A DNA stretch of 64,000 nt, taken from contig JAXMGT010000001.1 of assembly GCA_046347155.1 (NCBI GenBank), forward strand, positions 1,116,001-1,180,000, in the 5' to 3' direction. Below are positions 1 through 8,646 of the stretch, in pieces. The stretch comes from RPQJ01 sp046347155 (lineage in GTDB: Bacteria > Pseudomonadota > Gammaproteobacteria > Steroidobacterales > Steroidobacteraceae). The notes under the pieces are model-generated. The model had not been told where the DNA came from. It did not search any database and saw only the letters and a program-made list of their open reading frames with translations. How positions within the stretch are numbered: position 1 is the stretch's first letter; the number at the start of each line of letters is the position of its first letter. The translations under genes were made by a program, and so were the position numbers.

Positions 1-20
1 GACCGGCGGAAATCAATCGT

Positions 21-1292
21 TCAGGCGGCAGCGAGCGCCTGGTCGAGGTCCTCGAGCAGGTCGTCCACGTGCTCGATGCCGACGGACAGCCGGACCATGT
101 CCTCGCTCACGCCGGCCCGGCCGAGTTCCTCCGGATTCAGCTGGCGATGCGTCGTGCTGGCCGGGTGGCAGGCCAGCGACTTCGCGTCGCCGATGTTCAC
201 GAGGCGCGTGAAGAGCTTGAGCGCATCCTGGAAACGGGCGCCGGCGGCCCGGCCTCCGTCGATGCCGAACGTCAGGATCCCGGATGCGCGCCCGCCCATG
301 TACTTCACGGCGAGGCCGTGGCTCGGGTGATCGGGGAGGCCGGCGTAGTTCACCCACTTCACCTTCGGGTGTCGGGCCAGGTGGGCCGCGAGGCGTTCCG
401 AATTGCGGCAGATCCGGTCCATCCGCAGCGCGAGCGTCTCGATCCCCTGCAGGATCAGGAACGAGTTGAACGGCGAGATCGCGGCACCCATGTTCCGCAG
501 CGGGACGACCCGCGCGCGGCCGATGTAGGCGGCCGGGCCGAAGGCTTCCGTGTAGACGACGCCGTGGTAGGACACGTCGGGCCGGTTGAGCCGCGGGTAC
601 CGGTCCGGGTACGAGGCCCACGGGAACCGTCCCGAATCCACCAGTGCACCGCCGATGCTGGTGCCGTGGCCGCCGAGATACTTCGTGAGCGAGTGCACGA
701 CGATGTCGGCGCCGTGCTCGAACGGGCGGCAGAGGTACGGGGTCGGCACCGTGTTGTCCACGATCAGCGGGATGCCGTGGCGGTGCGCGATTTCGGCCAG
801 CGCCTCGAAGTCCGTGATGTTGCCGGCCGGGTTGCCGACCGACTCGCAGAAGATCGCCCGGGTGTCGGCGTCGATCAGCTTCTCGAACGACGCCGGGTCG
901 CGGTGGTCGGCGAACTTCACCGTCAGGCCGTACTGCGGAAACGTGTGCGCGAACAGGTTGTAGGTGCCGCCGTAGAGCGCGGTCGAGCTGATGACGTTCT
1001 GGCCCGCCTCGGTGATCGTCTGCAGTGCATAGGTGATCGCCGCCTGCCCGGAAGCGAGCGCGAGCGCGCCGACGCCGCCCTCGAGGGCCGCGACGCGCTT
1101 CTCGAGCACGTCGGTCGTCGGGTTCATGATCCGGGTGTAGATGTTGCCCGGCACTTTCAGGTCGAACAGGTCGGCGCCGTGTTGCGTGTCGTCGAACGCG
1201 TACGAGGTGGTCTGGTAGATCGGCACGGCCGCGGCGCGGGTGGTCGGGTCGGGCGAATAGCCGGCGTGTACGGCGAGGGTCTCGAGCTTCAT
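21..1292 (-). CDS. metY: O-acetylhomoserine sulfhydrylase (PLP-dependent Cys/Met metabolism enzyme)
   Basis: The 423-residue protein has the full length of the O-acetylhomoserine aminocarboxypropyltransferase family, which makes homocysteine from O-acetylhomoserine and sulfide in cytosolic methionine synthesis. The start MKLETLAVHAGY is the conserved family N-terminus; an in-frame extension further upstream is low-complexity and was rejected. The PLP-binding lysine is K204 in SLTKYLGGHG, the phosphate-binding SGQAA motif is at about residue 81, and the family C-terminus with RLSVGIEH is intact. It stands alone on the minus strand at the left edge. Homology cannot exclude use of O-succinylhomoserine, but the long insert with ASYPDRYPRLN is typical of MetY. 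Confidence 0.93.
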   Translation of the reverse strand: MKLETLAVHAGYSPDPTTRAAAVPIYQTTSYAFDDTQHGADLFDLKVPGNIYTRIMNPTTDVLEKRVAALEGGVGALALASGQAAITYALQTITEAGQNVISSTALYGGTYNLFAHTFPQYGLTVKFADHRDPASFEKLIDADTRAIFCESVGNPAGNITDFEALAEIAHRHGIPLIVDNTVPTPYLCRPFEHGADIVVHSLTKYLGGHGTSIGGALVDSGRFPWASYPDRYPRLNRPDVSYHGVVYTEAFGPAAYIGRARVVPLRNMGAAISPFNSFLILQGIETLALRMDRICRNSERLAAHLARHPKVKWVNYAGLPDHPSHGLAVKYMGGRASGILTFGIDGGRAAGARFQDALKLFTRLVNIGDAKSLACHPASTTHRQLNPEELGRAGVSEDMVRLSVGIEHVDDLLEDLDQALAAA

Positions 1293-1380
1293 GGCGGGCC
1301 TGCGTGGGTGGGGAGCCCGCATTCTCCCGCAGCCGCCCGCGGGGCGGTGTCCGTGAGAACCACCCGGCATGAGGCCAGAA

Positions 1381-1404
1381 CGGGGCGGCCGTGCGGCCGC
1401 CCCG
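1381..1404 (-). terminator. GC-rich hairpin after the porin gene
   Basis: A perfect 10-bp inverted repeat (1381-1390 with 1395-1404, loop GTGC) lies just beyond the porin stop codon. On the minus strand it is followed by TTCTGG, which is a poor U-tract, so it may be a weak or Rho-assisted terminator or simply an mRNA 3'-end stabiliser. Confidence 0.35.
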
Positions 1405-1413
1405 CGCAAGTCG

Positions 1414-2757
1414 TCAGAACGTGGCGCTCAGCTGCAGCCAGAACTTCGTCGTGTCCGAGCCCTGCGGCCCGGGCACGTCGCGGTCCGCCGCGTAGTTTGC
1501 GTACTTCACCAGCGCCTCGTAGCGCGTGCCGAACTTGTACCCGGCCGATGCGTCCCATTCGCTGCCGTAGCTGGAGAACGGCGCGCCGGTCGTGTCCAGC
1601 GCCTTCGCCTCCGTGCCGAAGTCGTGGTAGACGAGGTTCAGCGCCAGGTCGCCGAACTTCGCCGCAGCGCCGACGTAGAAGTCCTCGACGCCCGCCTTCG
1701 GCGTCGTCGTGAACTTGTCGGCCCAGCCCTGGAAGATGTGCAGCGTGGCGAGCGGTGTCTGGAAGCCGGTCGAGTTCGGGTCGTTCCAGTCGTTGCCGCC
1801 GAGCACCTCGTAGCCGACCTTGAAGCCGTAGGTCCGGAAGTCCACCGTGCCCTCGAGCCACCAATAGTCGGCGTCGTAGTGGAGCGTGCTCTGGCCGTCG
1901 TCGCTCTGCTGCGCGTAGGACGCCGATCCGCCGAACTTCCAGTCGCCGGACTTCAAGGTGCCGTTCCACAGCGCGCCGTAGGATGCGCTCGACAGGTTGT
2001 TCGTGACCGCGGCGGAGTAGGGCTGGTTGCGGTCGAAGTCGAGCCAGTAGCCGAAGACCGTGAGGCCGCCGGCGGCGCCGAGATCGACCTTGGCGTTGAG
2101 CAGGCTCGTGCTGCCGGCGAGGTTGCCCGGGAACGTGCCGTTGTCGGGCCCGGTGACCCGGTTGACGTTGCCGACCCACGAGTAGAAGAGCTGCGTGCGG
2201 GGAATCGATGCGAGCTTCAGCGTCACGGCATCGTAGGTCTGGTCGTTCTGGCGCCAGGCGACGTTGCCGACGAATCGCTGGTTGTCGAGGTTGATGACCT
2301 GGCGCCCGCCGATCCCGGTGAAGCCGCCGCGTTCGTACTTGAGCCACGCCTGGTTCATCTCGGTGTAGGTCGGGTCGGCCACCACGGGACGGTCGGTCGC
2401 GCCGTTGGTCGTGCTGTTGTAGAGGTCGTACTGCCCGAGCACGACGACGTTGGCCGCCTCGAGCATCGCCGTGAGGCCGTTCCAGGCGGCCGTGGTGTAG
2501 TTGAGCCGCGTGCGCAGCGTCGAGGCGTACGCGTCGAGGTCGAAGCCCTGCTGGTCGACCTGCTCGTAGCGGTAACGGAAGTCGAAATGGACCTTGCCAC
2601 CGGTCAGGGCCGAGACGAAGTCGTTCGTCGCCGGCGCGGGCGCCGCGGCCGGTGCGGTGGCCGGTGCGGTGGCCGGTTCGGCGGCCGCGGCGGCCGTGGA
2701 CAGCAGGGTGGCCGCGACGGCGGCGGCCAGGGTCGGGCATCGATTGATCTGGGTCAT
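1414..2757 (-). CDS. Outer-membrane beta-barrel porin (alginate-export-like)
   Basis: This 447-residue protein has an N-terminal signal peptide (about residues 1-26, Ala-rich h-region), an Ala/Pro/Thr linker to about residue 44, then repeated amphipathic beta-strands rich in Tyr, Trp and Asn, and a C-terminal strand ending in Phe (WLQLSATF), the BAM recognition signature. It resembles alginate-export-type porins often found beside respiratory genes; the substrate cannot be read from sequence. A TTGAC-N4-GTCAA box is centred 89 bp upstream of its ATG, suggesting Dnr/FNR-type activation and perhaps a role in uptake of an anionic nutrient such as nitrate or nitrite (inference). Confidence 0.75.
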   Translation of the reverse strand: MTQINRCPTLAAAVAATLLSTAAAAAEPATAPATAPAAAPAPATNDFVSALTGGKVHFDFRYRYEQVDQQGFDLDAYASTLRTRLNYTTAAWNGLTAMLEAANVVVLGQYDLYNSTTNGATDRPVVADPTYTEMNQAWLKYERGGFTGIGGRQVINLDNQRFVGNVAWRQNDQTYDAVTLKLASIPRTQLFYSWVGNVNRVTGPDNGTFPGNLAGSTSLLNAKVDLGAAGGLTVFGYWLDFDRNQPYSAAVTNNLSSASYGALWNGTLKSGDWKFGGSASYAQQSDDGQSTLHYDADYWWLEGTVDFRTYGFKVGYEVLGGNDWNDPNSTGFQTPLATLHIFQGWADKFTTTPKAGVEDFYVGAAAKFGDLALNLVYHDFGTEAKALDTTGAPFSSYGSEWDASAGYKFGTRYEALVKYANYAADRDVPGPQGSDTTKFWLQLSATF

Positions 2758-2833
2758 GGTGGTTCCCGTAGCCGGGCCTCAATCTGCGTGCAGGATCTGC
2801 AACCGCGCGCAAAGGTGCGCCCAAAGGCCCGAG

Positions 2834-5080
2834 ATGACCTTGACCCACGTCAACCGCTCGCACGCACTGGCCCGGGCCGTGGCCGCCGCGCTGGGCCTCG
2901 CTGCCGCGGGCGCACAGGCCGCGCCCGCCGATCCTTCGACTGCGCCGCTGGAGGAAGTCACCGTCTACGCCCGACGGCTGCAGCCCGTCACCCGGGTGGC
3001 GGCCACGGTCACCGTGATCGATGCGGGCGACATCGGCCGCACGCTCGCCGCGGACGTTAAGCAGATGGTGCGCTACGAGCCCGGCCTCAGCGTCGCGAAC
3101 GACCCGTTCCGGTTCGGCCTCGACACGTTCACGATCCGCGGCGTTGGCGGCAATCGGGTCGCGGTGGACGTGGACGGGATACCGTCGGCGCCGGGCTTCA
3201 CGATCGGCAACTACTCGAATTCCGGGCGCGCATTCGTCGACCTCGCCTTCGTCCAGCGCGTCGAGGTGCTGCGCGGCCCCGCTTCGTCGCTGTACGGCAG
3301 TGATGCGATCGGTGGCGTGGTCGCCATGACCACGTTCAAGCCGGCTGCGCTGCTCGGCGATGGTTCCGCTGCGGCGCTTCGCGCGCAGGGCGGCTACGAC
3401 TCGGCGGACGGTGGCTGGCGTGCCGCAGTCATCGGCGCGACCCGCGTCGGCCCGGCCGACGTGCTGGCCGGCTACGTGCACAGGCAGGGGCACGAGCCGG
3501 ACACGGCGGCCGACGTTAAGCCCGACCAGATTGACTACGACGCCGATTCGATGCTGCTCACTGCGCAGTTCGACTCGATGCCGGGCGGCCCGCTCACGCT
3601 GACCGCCGAGGGCGGCAGACTGCGCCAGACCAGCAACGTCGATGCCTGGGAACTGCTCGCCGGCACGCGATTCGTCAACACGACGCTGCTGAAGGGCGAC
3701 GACACCGGAGAGCGGTTCCGGGTCAGTGCGGCACAGGCGCTCGGCCCGACGTCCGCGTACGACTCGGCGACCTGGGCCGTCTACTGGCAGGGGACCGACA
3801 CGAACCAGCGCACGCTCGAGCAGCGCAAGGCGATACCGAAGCCGAAGACGCCCCCGACGCAGTACGACCGCCACTTCCAGTTCGACGAGCACGTGATGGG
3901 CGTCGAATTCAGTGCGGTCAGGGACCTCGAAGCGGGCCGCTGGACGCACGACATCGTCTACGGCGTCGAGCTGTCCGGGCTCAGGATGGAGGAGTTGCGC
4001 GACGCCACGGTGACCAACCTCGACACCGGCGAGACCTCGAACTCGATTCCGGCCATCGGGGAAACCTATCCACTGCGCGATTTTCCCGTCACGGACGTCG
4101 TTCAGGCGGGGCTCTACGCGCAGGACGAGATCAGGCTCGCCGACGGGGCGTGGTCGGTCATCCCGGCGCTCCGGGTCGACTACTACGATCTCTCGCCCGA
4201 CCCGGACGCGGTCTGGAGGGGCGGCAATCCGCAGACGGCGGCCGTGGGTCTCAAAGACACATCCGTCAGCCCGAAATTCGGCGTCACACGACGGTTCGGC
4301 GAGTCGCTCTCGGCGTACTTCCAGTACTCGCACGGTTTCCGGGCGCCACCGCCCGAGGACGTCAACATCAGCGTGTACCTGCCGCAACTCAACGTGCAGG
4401 CGATCCCGAACCCGGACCTGAAGCCCGAGGCCAGCAACGGCTACGAAGTCGGGCTGCGGTACGACGCGGGTGCGATGAAGTTCTCCCTGGCCGGCTATTA
4501 CAACGACTACGACGACTTCATCGAGTCGAAGATCCCGGTGGACTACGACCCGGCGACCAAAGTGACGACATTCCAGTCGCGCAACATCGCGAAGGCCAGG
4601 ATCTACGGGACCGAGTTGTCGGGGACGCTGCGGGCCGGCGAGGTCGCGGACGCGCTGCAGGGGTGGACGGCAAGGGTCTCGGCCGCCTGGTCCAAGGGCG
4701 ACGACCTGAACGACCACCAGCCGATCAACTCCGTCGACCCCGGCGAGGCGCTGCTGTCGCTGGCATACGATGCGCCGTCGGGGCAGTGGCGCGGCGAGTT
4801 GGTGACGACGGCCGTCGCCGCGAAGCGCGACGTGGCCCCGGTCAAGGTCGGCACCAGGTACGTGGATCCCTACCGCACCGGTTCCTACGTGACGCTGGAC
4901 CTGCTCGGCCAGGCGGACCTCGGCCACGGCCTGTCCGTGAACGTCGGGATCTTCAACCTGACGAACCAGGATTACATCCAGTGGGCCGACGTCCGCGGCC
5001 GGCCGGCCGGCGATCCGCTGATTCCCTACTACACGAACCCGGGTCGCAATTTCTCGCTGACGCTGAACTGGCGCAACTGA
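2834..5080 (+). CDS. TonB-dependent receptor, heme/hemoglobin receptor type
   Basis: The 748-residue outer-membrane receptor starts at ATG 2834 with a signal peptide (MTLTHVNRSHALARA then an Ala/Leu-rich core, cleavage after GAQA). A TonB-box-like LEEVTVYARR is followed by the plug with TIRGVGGNRVAVDVDGIP, a motif of the TonB-hemin/hemoglobin/lactoferrin receptor group, and RVEVLRGPASSLYGSDAIGG. A long beta-barrel ends in NFSLTLNWRN, with NPDLKPEASNGYEVGLRY in the barrel. Heme or another iron complex is the expected ligand. The neighbouring heme-rich nitrite and NO reductases and HemN make heme supply a plausible role. The porin is divergently transcribed, 76 bp apart. Confidence 0.85.
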   Translation: MTLTHVNRSHALARAVAAALGLAAAGAQAAPADPSTAPLEEVTVYARRLQPVTRVAATVTVIDAGDIGRTLAADVKQMVRYEPGLSVANDPFRFGLDTFTIRGVGGNRVAVDVDGIPSAPGFTIGNYSNSGRAFVDLAFVQRVEVLRGPASSLYGSDAIGGVVAMTTFKPAALLGDGSAAALRAQGGYDSADGGWRAAVIGATRVGPADVLAGYVHRQGHEPDTAADVKPDQIDYDADSMLLTAQFDSMPGGPLTLTAEGGRLRQTSNVDAWELLAGTRFVNTTLLKGDDTGERFRVSAAQALGPTSAYDSATWAVYWQGTDTNQRTLEQRKAIPKPKTPPTQYDRHFQFDEHVMGVEFSAVRDLEAGRWTHDIVYGVELSGLRMEELRDATVTNLDTGETSNSIPAIGETYPLRDFPVTDVVQAGLYAQDEIRLADGAWSVIPALRVDYYDLSPDPDAVWRGGNPQTAAVGLKDTSVSPKFGVTRRFGESLSAYFQYSHGFRAPPPEDVNISVYLPQLNVQAIPNPDLKPEASNGYEVGLRYDAGAMKFSLAGYYNDYDDFIESKIPVDYDPATKVTTFQSRNIAKARIYGTELSGTLRAGEVADALQGWTARVSAAWSKGDDLNDHQPINSVDPGEALLSLAYDAPSGQWRGELVTTAVAAKRDVAPVKVGTRYVDPYRTGSYVTLDLLGQADLGHGLSVNVGIFNLTNQDYIQWADVRGRPAGDPLIPYYTNPGRNFSLTLNWRN
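2840..2853 (-). promoter_or_regulatory. Dnr/FNR-type box upstream of porin, inside the first codons of the TonB receptor
   Basis: TTGAC-CCAC-GTCAA is a perfect two-armed FNR/Dnr-like site. For the porin gene a class II arrangement (centre at -41.5) would place the transcription start near 2805 with a leader of about 48 nt. It lies at codons 3-7 of the oppositely oriented TonB receptor, so it cannot be a standard activator site for that gene. No convincing -10 hexamer is visible at the expected place. Confidence 0.65.
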
Positions 5081-5090
5081 GCGGGGCGCC

Positions 5091-5549
5091 TCAGAACGGC
5101 GTTCCGTCGCGGCGGGTGAAACGCCCGCCGGCGTAGAGCAGGTCCACGTCCGGGTAGTGCGCCTGGTCGTCGGCGTCGCGATTGCTGATCTCGAGGTACA
5201 CCGCCGGTCGGTCGCCGCGGTTAAGGAACTGGTGTCCGTCGCGGCTTCCGGCCGGGAAGCCGGCGCACTGGCCCGCGCCGAGCCGCTGCTCGCCGGCGTC
5301 GGTCACCAGCGTCACCTCGCCCTCGAGCACGAAGACGAACTCGTCCTCGTGCGTGTGCCAGTGGCGCATCGAGGACTCCCTGCCAGGCATCAGCGTGGCG
5401 AGGTTCACCCCCACCTTCGTGAGTCCGAGCGCGTCGCCGAGCGCACGCTTTTCGCGAGGCACGACCCTCGAGCGGTAGGGTTCCGGGTAGCCCGAGCCCG
5501 TGCGCGGCGCGAGCGTCGAGGGGTCGAGGGCGGGTGATCGGATCGCCAT
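5091..5549 (-). CDS. Cupin domain protein
   Basis: This 152-residue protein has a single conserved cupin barrel at about residues 45-130: the first motif is HWHTHEDEFVFVLEGE (metal-binding H-x-H with downstream Glu) and the second is around GFPAGSRDGHQFLN. Such small cupins bind a divalent metal and sense or isomerise small molecules; the substrate is unknown. It lies between the convergent TonB receptor and the nirS terminator, so it appears to be transcribed on its own. There is no evident link to denitrification. Confidence 0.8.
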   Translation of the reverse strand: MAIRSPALDPSTLAPRTGSGYPEPYRSRVVPREKRALGDALGLTKVGVNLATLMPGRESSMRHWHTHEDEFVFVLEGEVTLVTDAGEQRLGAGQCAGFPAGSRDGHQFLNRGDRPAVYLEISNRDADDQAHYPDVDLLYAGGRFTRRDGTPF

Positions 5550-5587
5550 GGCCGGCTCCCAGTGTGGTGTCGAGCCGGCGGTCTAGG

Positions 5588-5616
5588 AAAAAGCCCCGCC
5601 TCTCGCGAGGCGGGGC
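5588..5616 (-). terminator. Intrinsic terminator of nirS
   Basis: A perfect 10-bp GC stem (GCCCCGCCTC at 5593-5602 pairing with 5607-5616, loop TCGC) is followed on the minus strand by TTTTT. It lies 39 bp past the nirS stop codon and separates nirS from the cupin gene. Confidence 0.88.
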
Positions 5617-5654
5617 ACGTGGCGGGCCCGCACCGGCCCGCACAGGGAGGCCGG

Positions 5655-7787
5655 TCAGTAGATGTCCGCCTGGGTGTTGTGGACGTTGAACTTGCCGGTC
5701 GGCGTCACGATGCGGGGGTCCTTGATGACGGCCTTCAGTTTCAGCGTCCGGTCGTCCACGACGACGATCGCCGAGCGCTGCTCCTTGCCGTTCCAGACCG
5801 AGAACCACACCTCGTCGCCGGCCGCGTCGAACTCGGGTTGCACGACGCGCTTCGGGCCCTCGCCGACGTCGGCCCACTCGGCGATCGGCAGCACCGTGTA
5901 GCCCGCGTCGAGGTTCCCGGTGTCGAACACGGCGACGCTCTGCGCGATCTTCGGGTCCGGGTTCAGCGGCGTGTCCACGTACAGGTGGCGCGACTTCGGG
6001 TGCGACTTCACGAACAGCGAGCCGCCGCCCTGGCCCTTCAGCACGCGCACGACCTTCCAGGCGTTGTCCTTGTGACCCGCCGGGTCGGTGCCGATCAGCG
6101 TGACCTTCTCGTTGCCGAGGGCGCTCGTGACCCAGACCGGGCCGTACTCGCGGTCGGTGAAGTTCGCGCCGCGACCGGGGTGCGGGATCTTGTCCACGTC
6201 GATCATCGCGGTGAGCTTCTCCTCCTTCGAGTCGATCACGACGATCTTGTTCGACTGGTTGGCCGCGGTCAGGAAGTAGCGCTTCGTGACGTCCCAGCCG
6301 CCGTCGTGCAGGAACCGCGCGGTGCCGATCGTCGTCGTCTTCAGGTTGTCGATGTCCTCGTAGTCGACGAGCAGGATCTGGCCCGTCTCCTTGACGTTGA
6401 CGATCCACTGCGGGTGCTCGTGCGAGGCGACGATCGCGGCCACGCGCGGTTCGGGGTGGTACTCCTGCGTGTCCACGGTCATTCCGCGAGTGGAGACGAT
6501 CTTCAGCGGCTCGAGCGTCGCGCCGTCCATGATCGTGTACTGGGGCGGCCAGTAGGCGCCGGCGATCGCGAGCTTGTCCTCGTAGCCCTTGTACTTCGAC
6601 GTTTCGACCGAACGCGCCTCGAGTCCGATCTTGATCTCGGCCACCTTGGCCGGCGTTTCCATGTAGAGGTCGATCAGGTCGATCTTGCCGTCGCGGCCGA
6701 TCGTGTAGATGTAGCGCCCGGAGTCCGACATCCGCGAGATGTGCACCGCGTAGCCGGTCTTGATCACCGTGATGATCTTCTTCGTGTCGCCGTCGATCAG
6801 CGCGACTTCGCCCGAGTCGCGCAGCGTCACCGCGAAGATGTTGTCGATGTTGTACTTGTTCTGCTTCGTCTTCGGGCGGTCCTGCACCGGGACGAACACC
6901 TGCCAGCTCGCCTTCATCTCCTTCATGCCGAATTCGGGCGGCATCGGCGGCTGGTTCTGCACGTAGCGCGCCATCAGGTCGACCTGGGCCGGCGTCAGCT
7001 CGCCCGACTTGCCCCAGCTCGGCATGCCGGCCGGCGAGCCCTGGTTGATGAACACCTTCAGGTATTCCGTGCCCTTCGGCTGGGTGATGTCCGGCGTGAG
7101 CGGCTTGCCCGTCGCACCCTTGCGCAGCACGCCGTGGCAGCCGGCGCAGCGCTCGAAGTAGATCTGGCGGGCTTCGTCGAACTCGGCCTGCGTCATTGCC
7201 GGCGCCCCGGGGATCGAGGCGATCTGGGCGCCGGCCGCCCCGACCGGCGACGGCGCGCCCTGGTACTTGAGCTCCGAGGTCGTGGTCGGGTGCTGCGTCG
7301 GCGAGTCGGCCTTCTTCGGCGTCGCCGCGGCCTTCGCACGTTCGGCGGCGACCTGCGCCACCGTCACCGAGCCGCCCTTGTTGCCCCAGGTGTTGAGCGC
7401 GTAGGTCAGCGCGTCGGCGATCTCCTGGTCGGAGAGCTGCACCATCGCGGGCATCACGGAGTTGAATTTCGTGCCGTTGACGACGACCTCGCCCTGCAGC
7501 CCGTTCACGACCACGCCGACGGCCCGCGACGGGTCGCCGAGCAGGTAGTCCGAGCCGGCGAGCGGCGGGAAGGCGCCCGGCAGTCCCTTGCCGTCAGCCT
7601 GGTGGCAGGCCATGCAGACGGTGTCGAAGACTTTCTTCCCTTCCGCGACCCGTGCGTCGAGGCCGGCGGCGCCGGCCACCTCGGCCTGGTGGACCTGCTG
7701 CGCGCCTGCGACTCCGGACAGCGCGAGCGACACGGCCGCGCCGAGCGCAACGGCGAGCCGGCGGTGGATCTGGGAACTGGATCTCAT
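5655..7787 (-). CDS. nirS: Cytochrome cd1 nitrite reductase with an extra N-terminal cytochrome c domain
   Basis: NirS reduces nitrite to NO in the periplasm. The 710-residue protein has a signal peptide (1-29), a first cytochrome c domain with CMACH at 58-62 (residues about 45-135), a Lys/Ala/Pro/Thr linker (about 140-195), the usual NirS cytochrome c domain with CAGCH at 214-218, and the eight-bladed heme d1 propeller from about 300. Heme d1 ligand H349 (GYAVHISRMS) and the two active-site histidines H456 (ASHEHPQ) and H536 (PHPGRG) are present. Classical NirS has about 570-600 residues and one c heme; the extra domain resembles cytochrome c domains fused to copper nitrite reductases. No heme d1 biosynthesis genes (nirF, nirD, nirJ and others) are in the window. 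Confidence 0.95.
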   Translation of the reverse strand: MRSSSQIHRRLAVALGAAVSLALSGVAGAQQVHQAEVAGAAGLDARVAEGKKVFDTVCMACHQADGKGLPGAFPPLAGSDYLLGDPSRAVGVVVNGLQGEVVVNGTKFNSVMPAMVQLSDQEIADALTYALNTWGNKGGSVTVAQVAAERAKAAATPKKADSPTQHPTTTSELKYQGAPSPVGAAGAQIASIPGAPAMTQAEFDEARQIYFERCAGCHGVLRKGATGKPLTPDITQPKGTEYLKVFINQGSPAGMPSWGKSGELTPAQVDLMARYVQNQPPMPPEFGMKEMKASWQVFVPVQDRPKTKQNKYNIDNIFAVTLRDSGEVALIDGDTKKIITVIKTGYAVHISRMSDSGRYIYTIGRDGKIDLIDLYMETPAKVAEIKIGLEARSVETSKYKGYEDKLAIAGAYWPPQYTIMDGATLEPLKIVSTRGMTVDTQEYHPEPRVAAIVASHEHPQWIVNVKETGQILLVDYEDIDNLKTTTIGTARFLHDGGWDVTKRYFLTAANQSNKIVVIDSKEEKLTAMIDVDKIPHPGRGANFTDREYGPVWVTSALGNEKVTLIGTDPAGHKDNAWKVVRVLKGQGGGSLFVKSHPKSRHLYVDTPLNPDPKIAQSVAVFDTGNLDAGYTVLPIAEWADVGEGPKRVVQPEFDAAGDEVWFSVWNGKEQRSAIVVVDDRTLKLKAVIKDPRIVTPTGKFNVHNTQADIY

Positions 7788-7871
7788 GGTCGAACCCCTC
7801 TGCGAGATGCGGCGACGGGCACGCGCCCGCGGCCTGAGGTGGCACGGTAGACCTGTGGCGGCGGGGCCGCA

Positions 7872-7885
7872 TTGACCTCGGTCAA
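7872..7885 (-). promoter_or_regulatory. Dnr/FNR-type box upstream of nirS
   Basis: TTGAC-CTCG-GTCAA lies between the dnr stop codon and nirS. If it acts at -41.5, the nirS start site falls near 7837; TACCGT at 7849-7844 then sits in the -10 position and keeps the key T, A and T. This supports direct activation by a Dnr/FNR family protein. Confidence 0.82.
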
Positions 7886-7901
7886 GCGCAGGGCGGGGAA
7901 T

Positions 7902-8597
7902 TCAGGGGGCCGCGTCGAGCGCGGCCATCAGCCTCTCGCGGTCGGGCACCAGCAGCGTGCGGCCCTGGACCACGATCACGCCGGCGTCCGACAGCGAGCG
8001 CAGGATTCTGGACAGCGTCTCTGGTTTCATCGAGAGCCGGGAGGCAAGGTCCTGCCGGGTCTCCTGGAGCGTGACCTCGGCAGCCCCGGAATCCCCCGGC
8101 GGCAGCCGGCTCTCGAGGTGGCGGACCAGCCGGTGCGTGGCGCTCTCGAGCGTCAGGTACTCGATTTCGCGGATGCGCATGTGCAGCCGCTGGCTCAGGT
8201 GCCCGAGCATCCGCAGGCAGGTGTCGGGACTTTCGCGCAGCACGGCGAGGTGCTCGCGGTTCGAGAAGCGCGCGACGGTCGCGTCGGTGCCCGAGACCGC
8301 GGAGATCGGGTAGACGGCCCCCTCCATGAACATCACGGCCTCGGCGAAGCTGTGGCCGGCGGTGAGGATCTCGACGATCTTTTCCTCGCCCGAGCGCGAG
8401 TAGAGGACCAGGTTCACCTGGCCTTCGAGCACGATGTAGAAGTGCTTCGCGGGCTGGCCGCGGTCGAACAGCACCTGCCCCGTGTCGCAGCGCTCGACGT
8501 GGGCGGCTGACATCACGCGCTGCACCTGGGGGGGCGTGAGCCCGGCGAACAGGTGGTGGCTGCGGAGGATGTCGGCGAGGGCCGGGTGTGCGTGCAT
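7902..8597 (-). CDS. dnr: Crp/Fnr family regulator, Dnr (NO-responsive) type
   Basis: The 231-residue protein has an N-terminal cyclic-nucleotide-like beta-roll (about 15-125), a dimerisation helix (about 130-150, LTLESATHRLVRHL) and a C-terminal helix-turn-helix whose recognition helix contains PETLSRILRSL. The E..SR pattern is that of FNR and Dnr proteins that read TTGAT/TTGAC half-sites. The N-terminus lacks the cysteine cluster of oxygen-sensing FNR (the only Cys in the first 60 residues is C37), so a Dnr/NnrR-like NO sensor is more likely. It sits directly upstream of nirS and is the obvious candidate to act on the five boxes in this window. Confidence 0.88.
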   Translation of the reverse strand: MHAHPALADILRSHHLFAGLTPPQVQRVMSAAHVERCDTGQVLFDRGQPAKHFYIVLEGQVNLVLYSRSGEEKIVEILTAGHSFAEAVMFMEGAVYPISAVSGTDATVARFSNREHLAVLRESPDTCLRMLGHLSQRLHMRIREIEYLTLESATHRLVRHLESRLPPGDSGAAEVTLQETRQDLASRLSMKPETLSRILRSLSDAGVIVVQGRTLLVPDRERLMAALDAAP

Positions 8598-8646
8598 GGG
8601 CCGACGCTAGCACCCCGGCGCCGCAGGGGGAATAGGCCGTCGGTCG

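Noticed and set aside
1289..4927. 1212-residue minus-strand ORF (and a similar 1069-residue one at 13199-16408)
   Set aside because: Arg/His/Asp-rich low-complexity products antisense to well-supported genes; typical of GC-rich DNA where stop codons are rare in shadow frames.
7902..8597. Oxygen-sensing FNR
   Set aside because: No N-terminal cysteine cluster for [4Fe-4S]; only one Cys in that part. Dnr-like NO response is more consistent.
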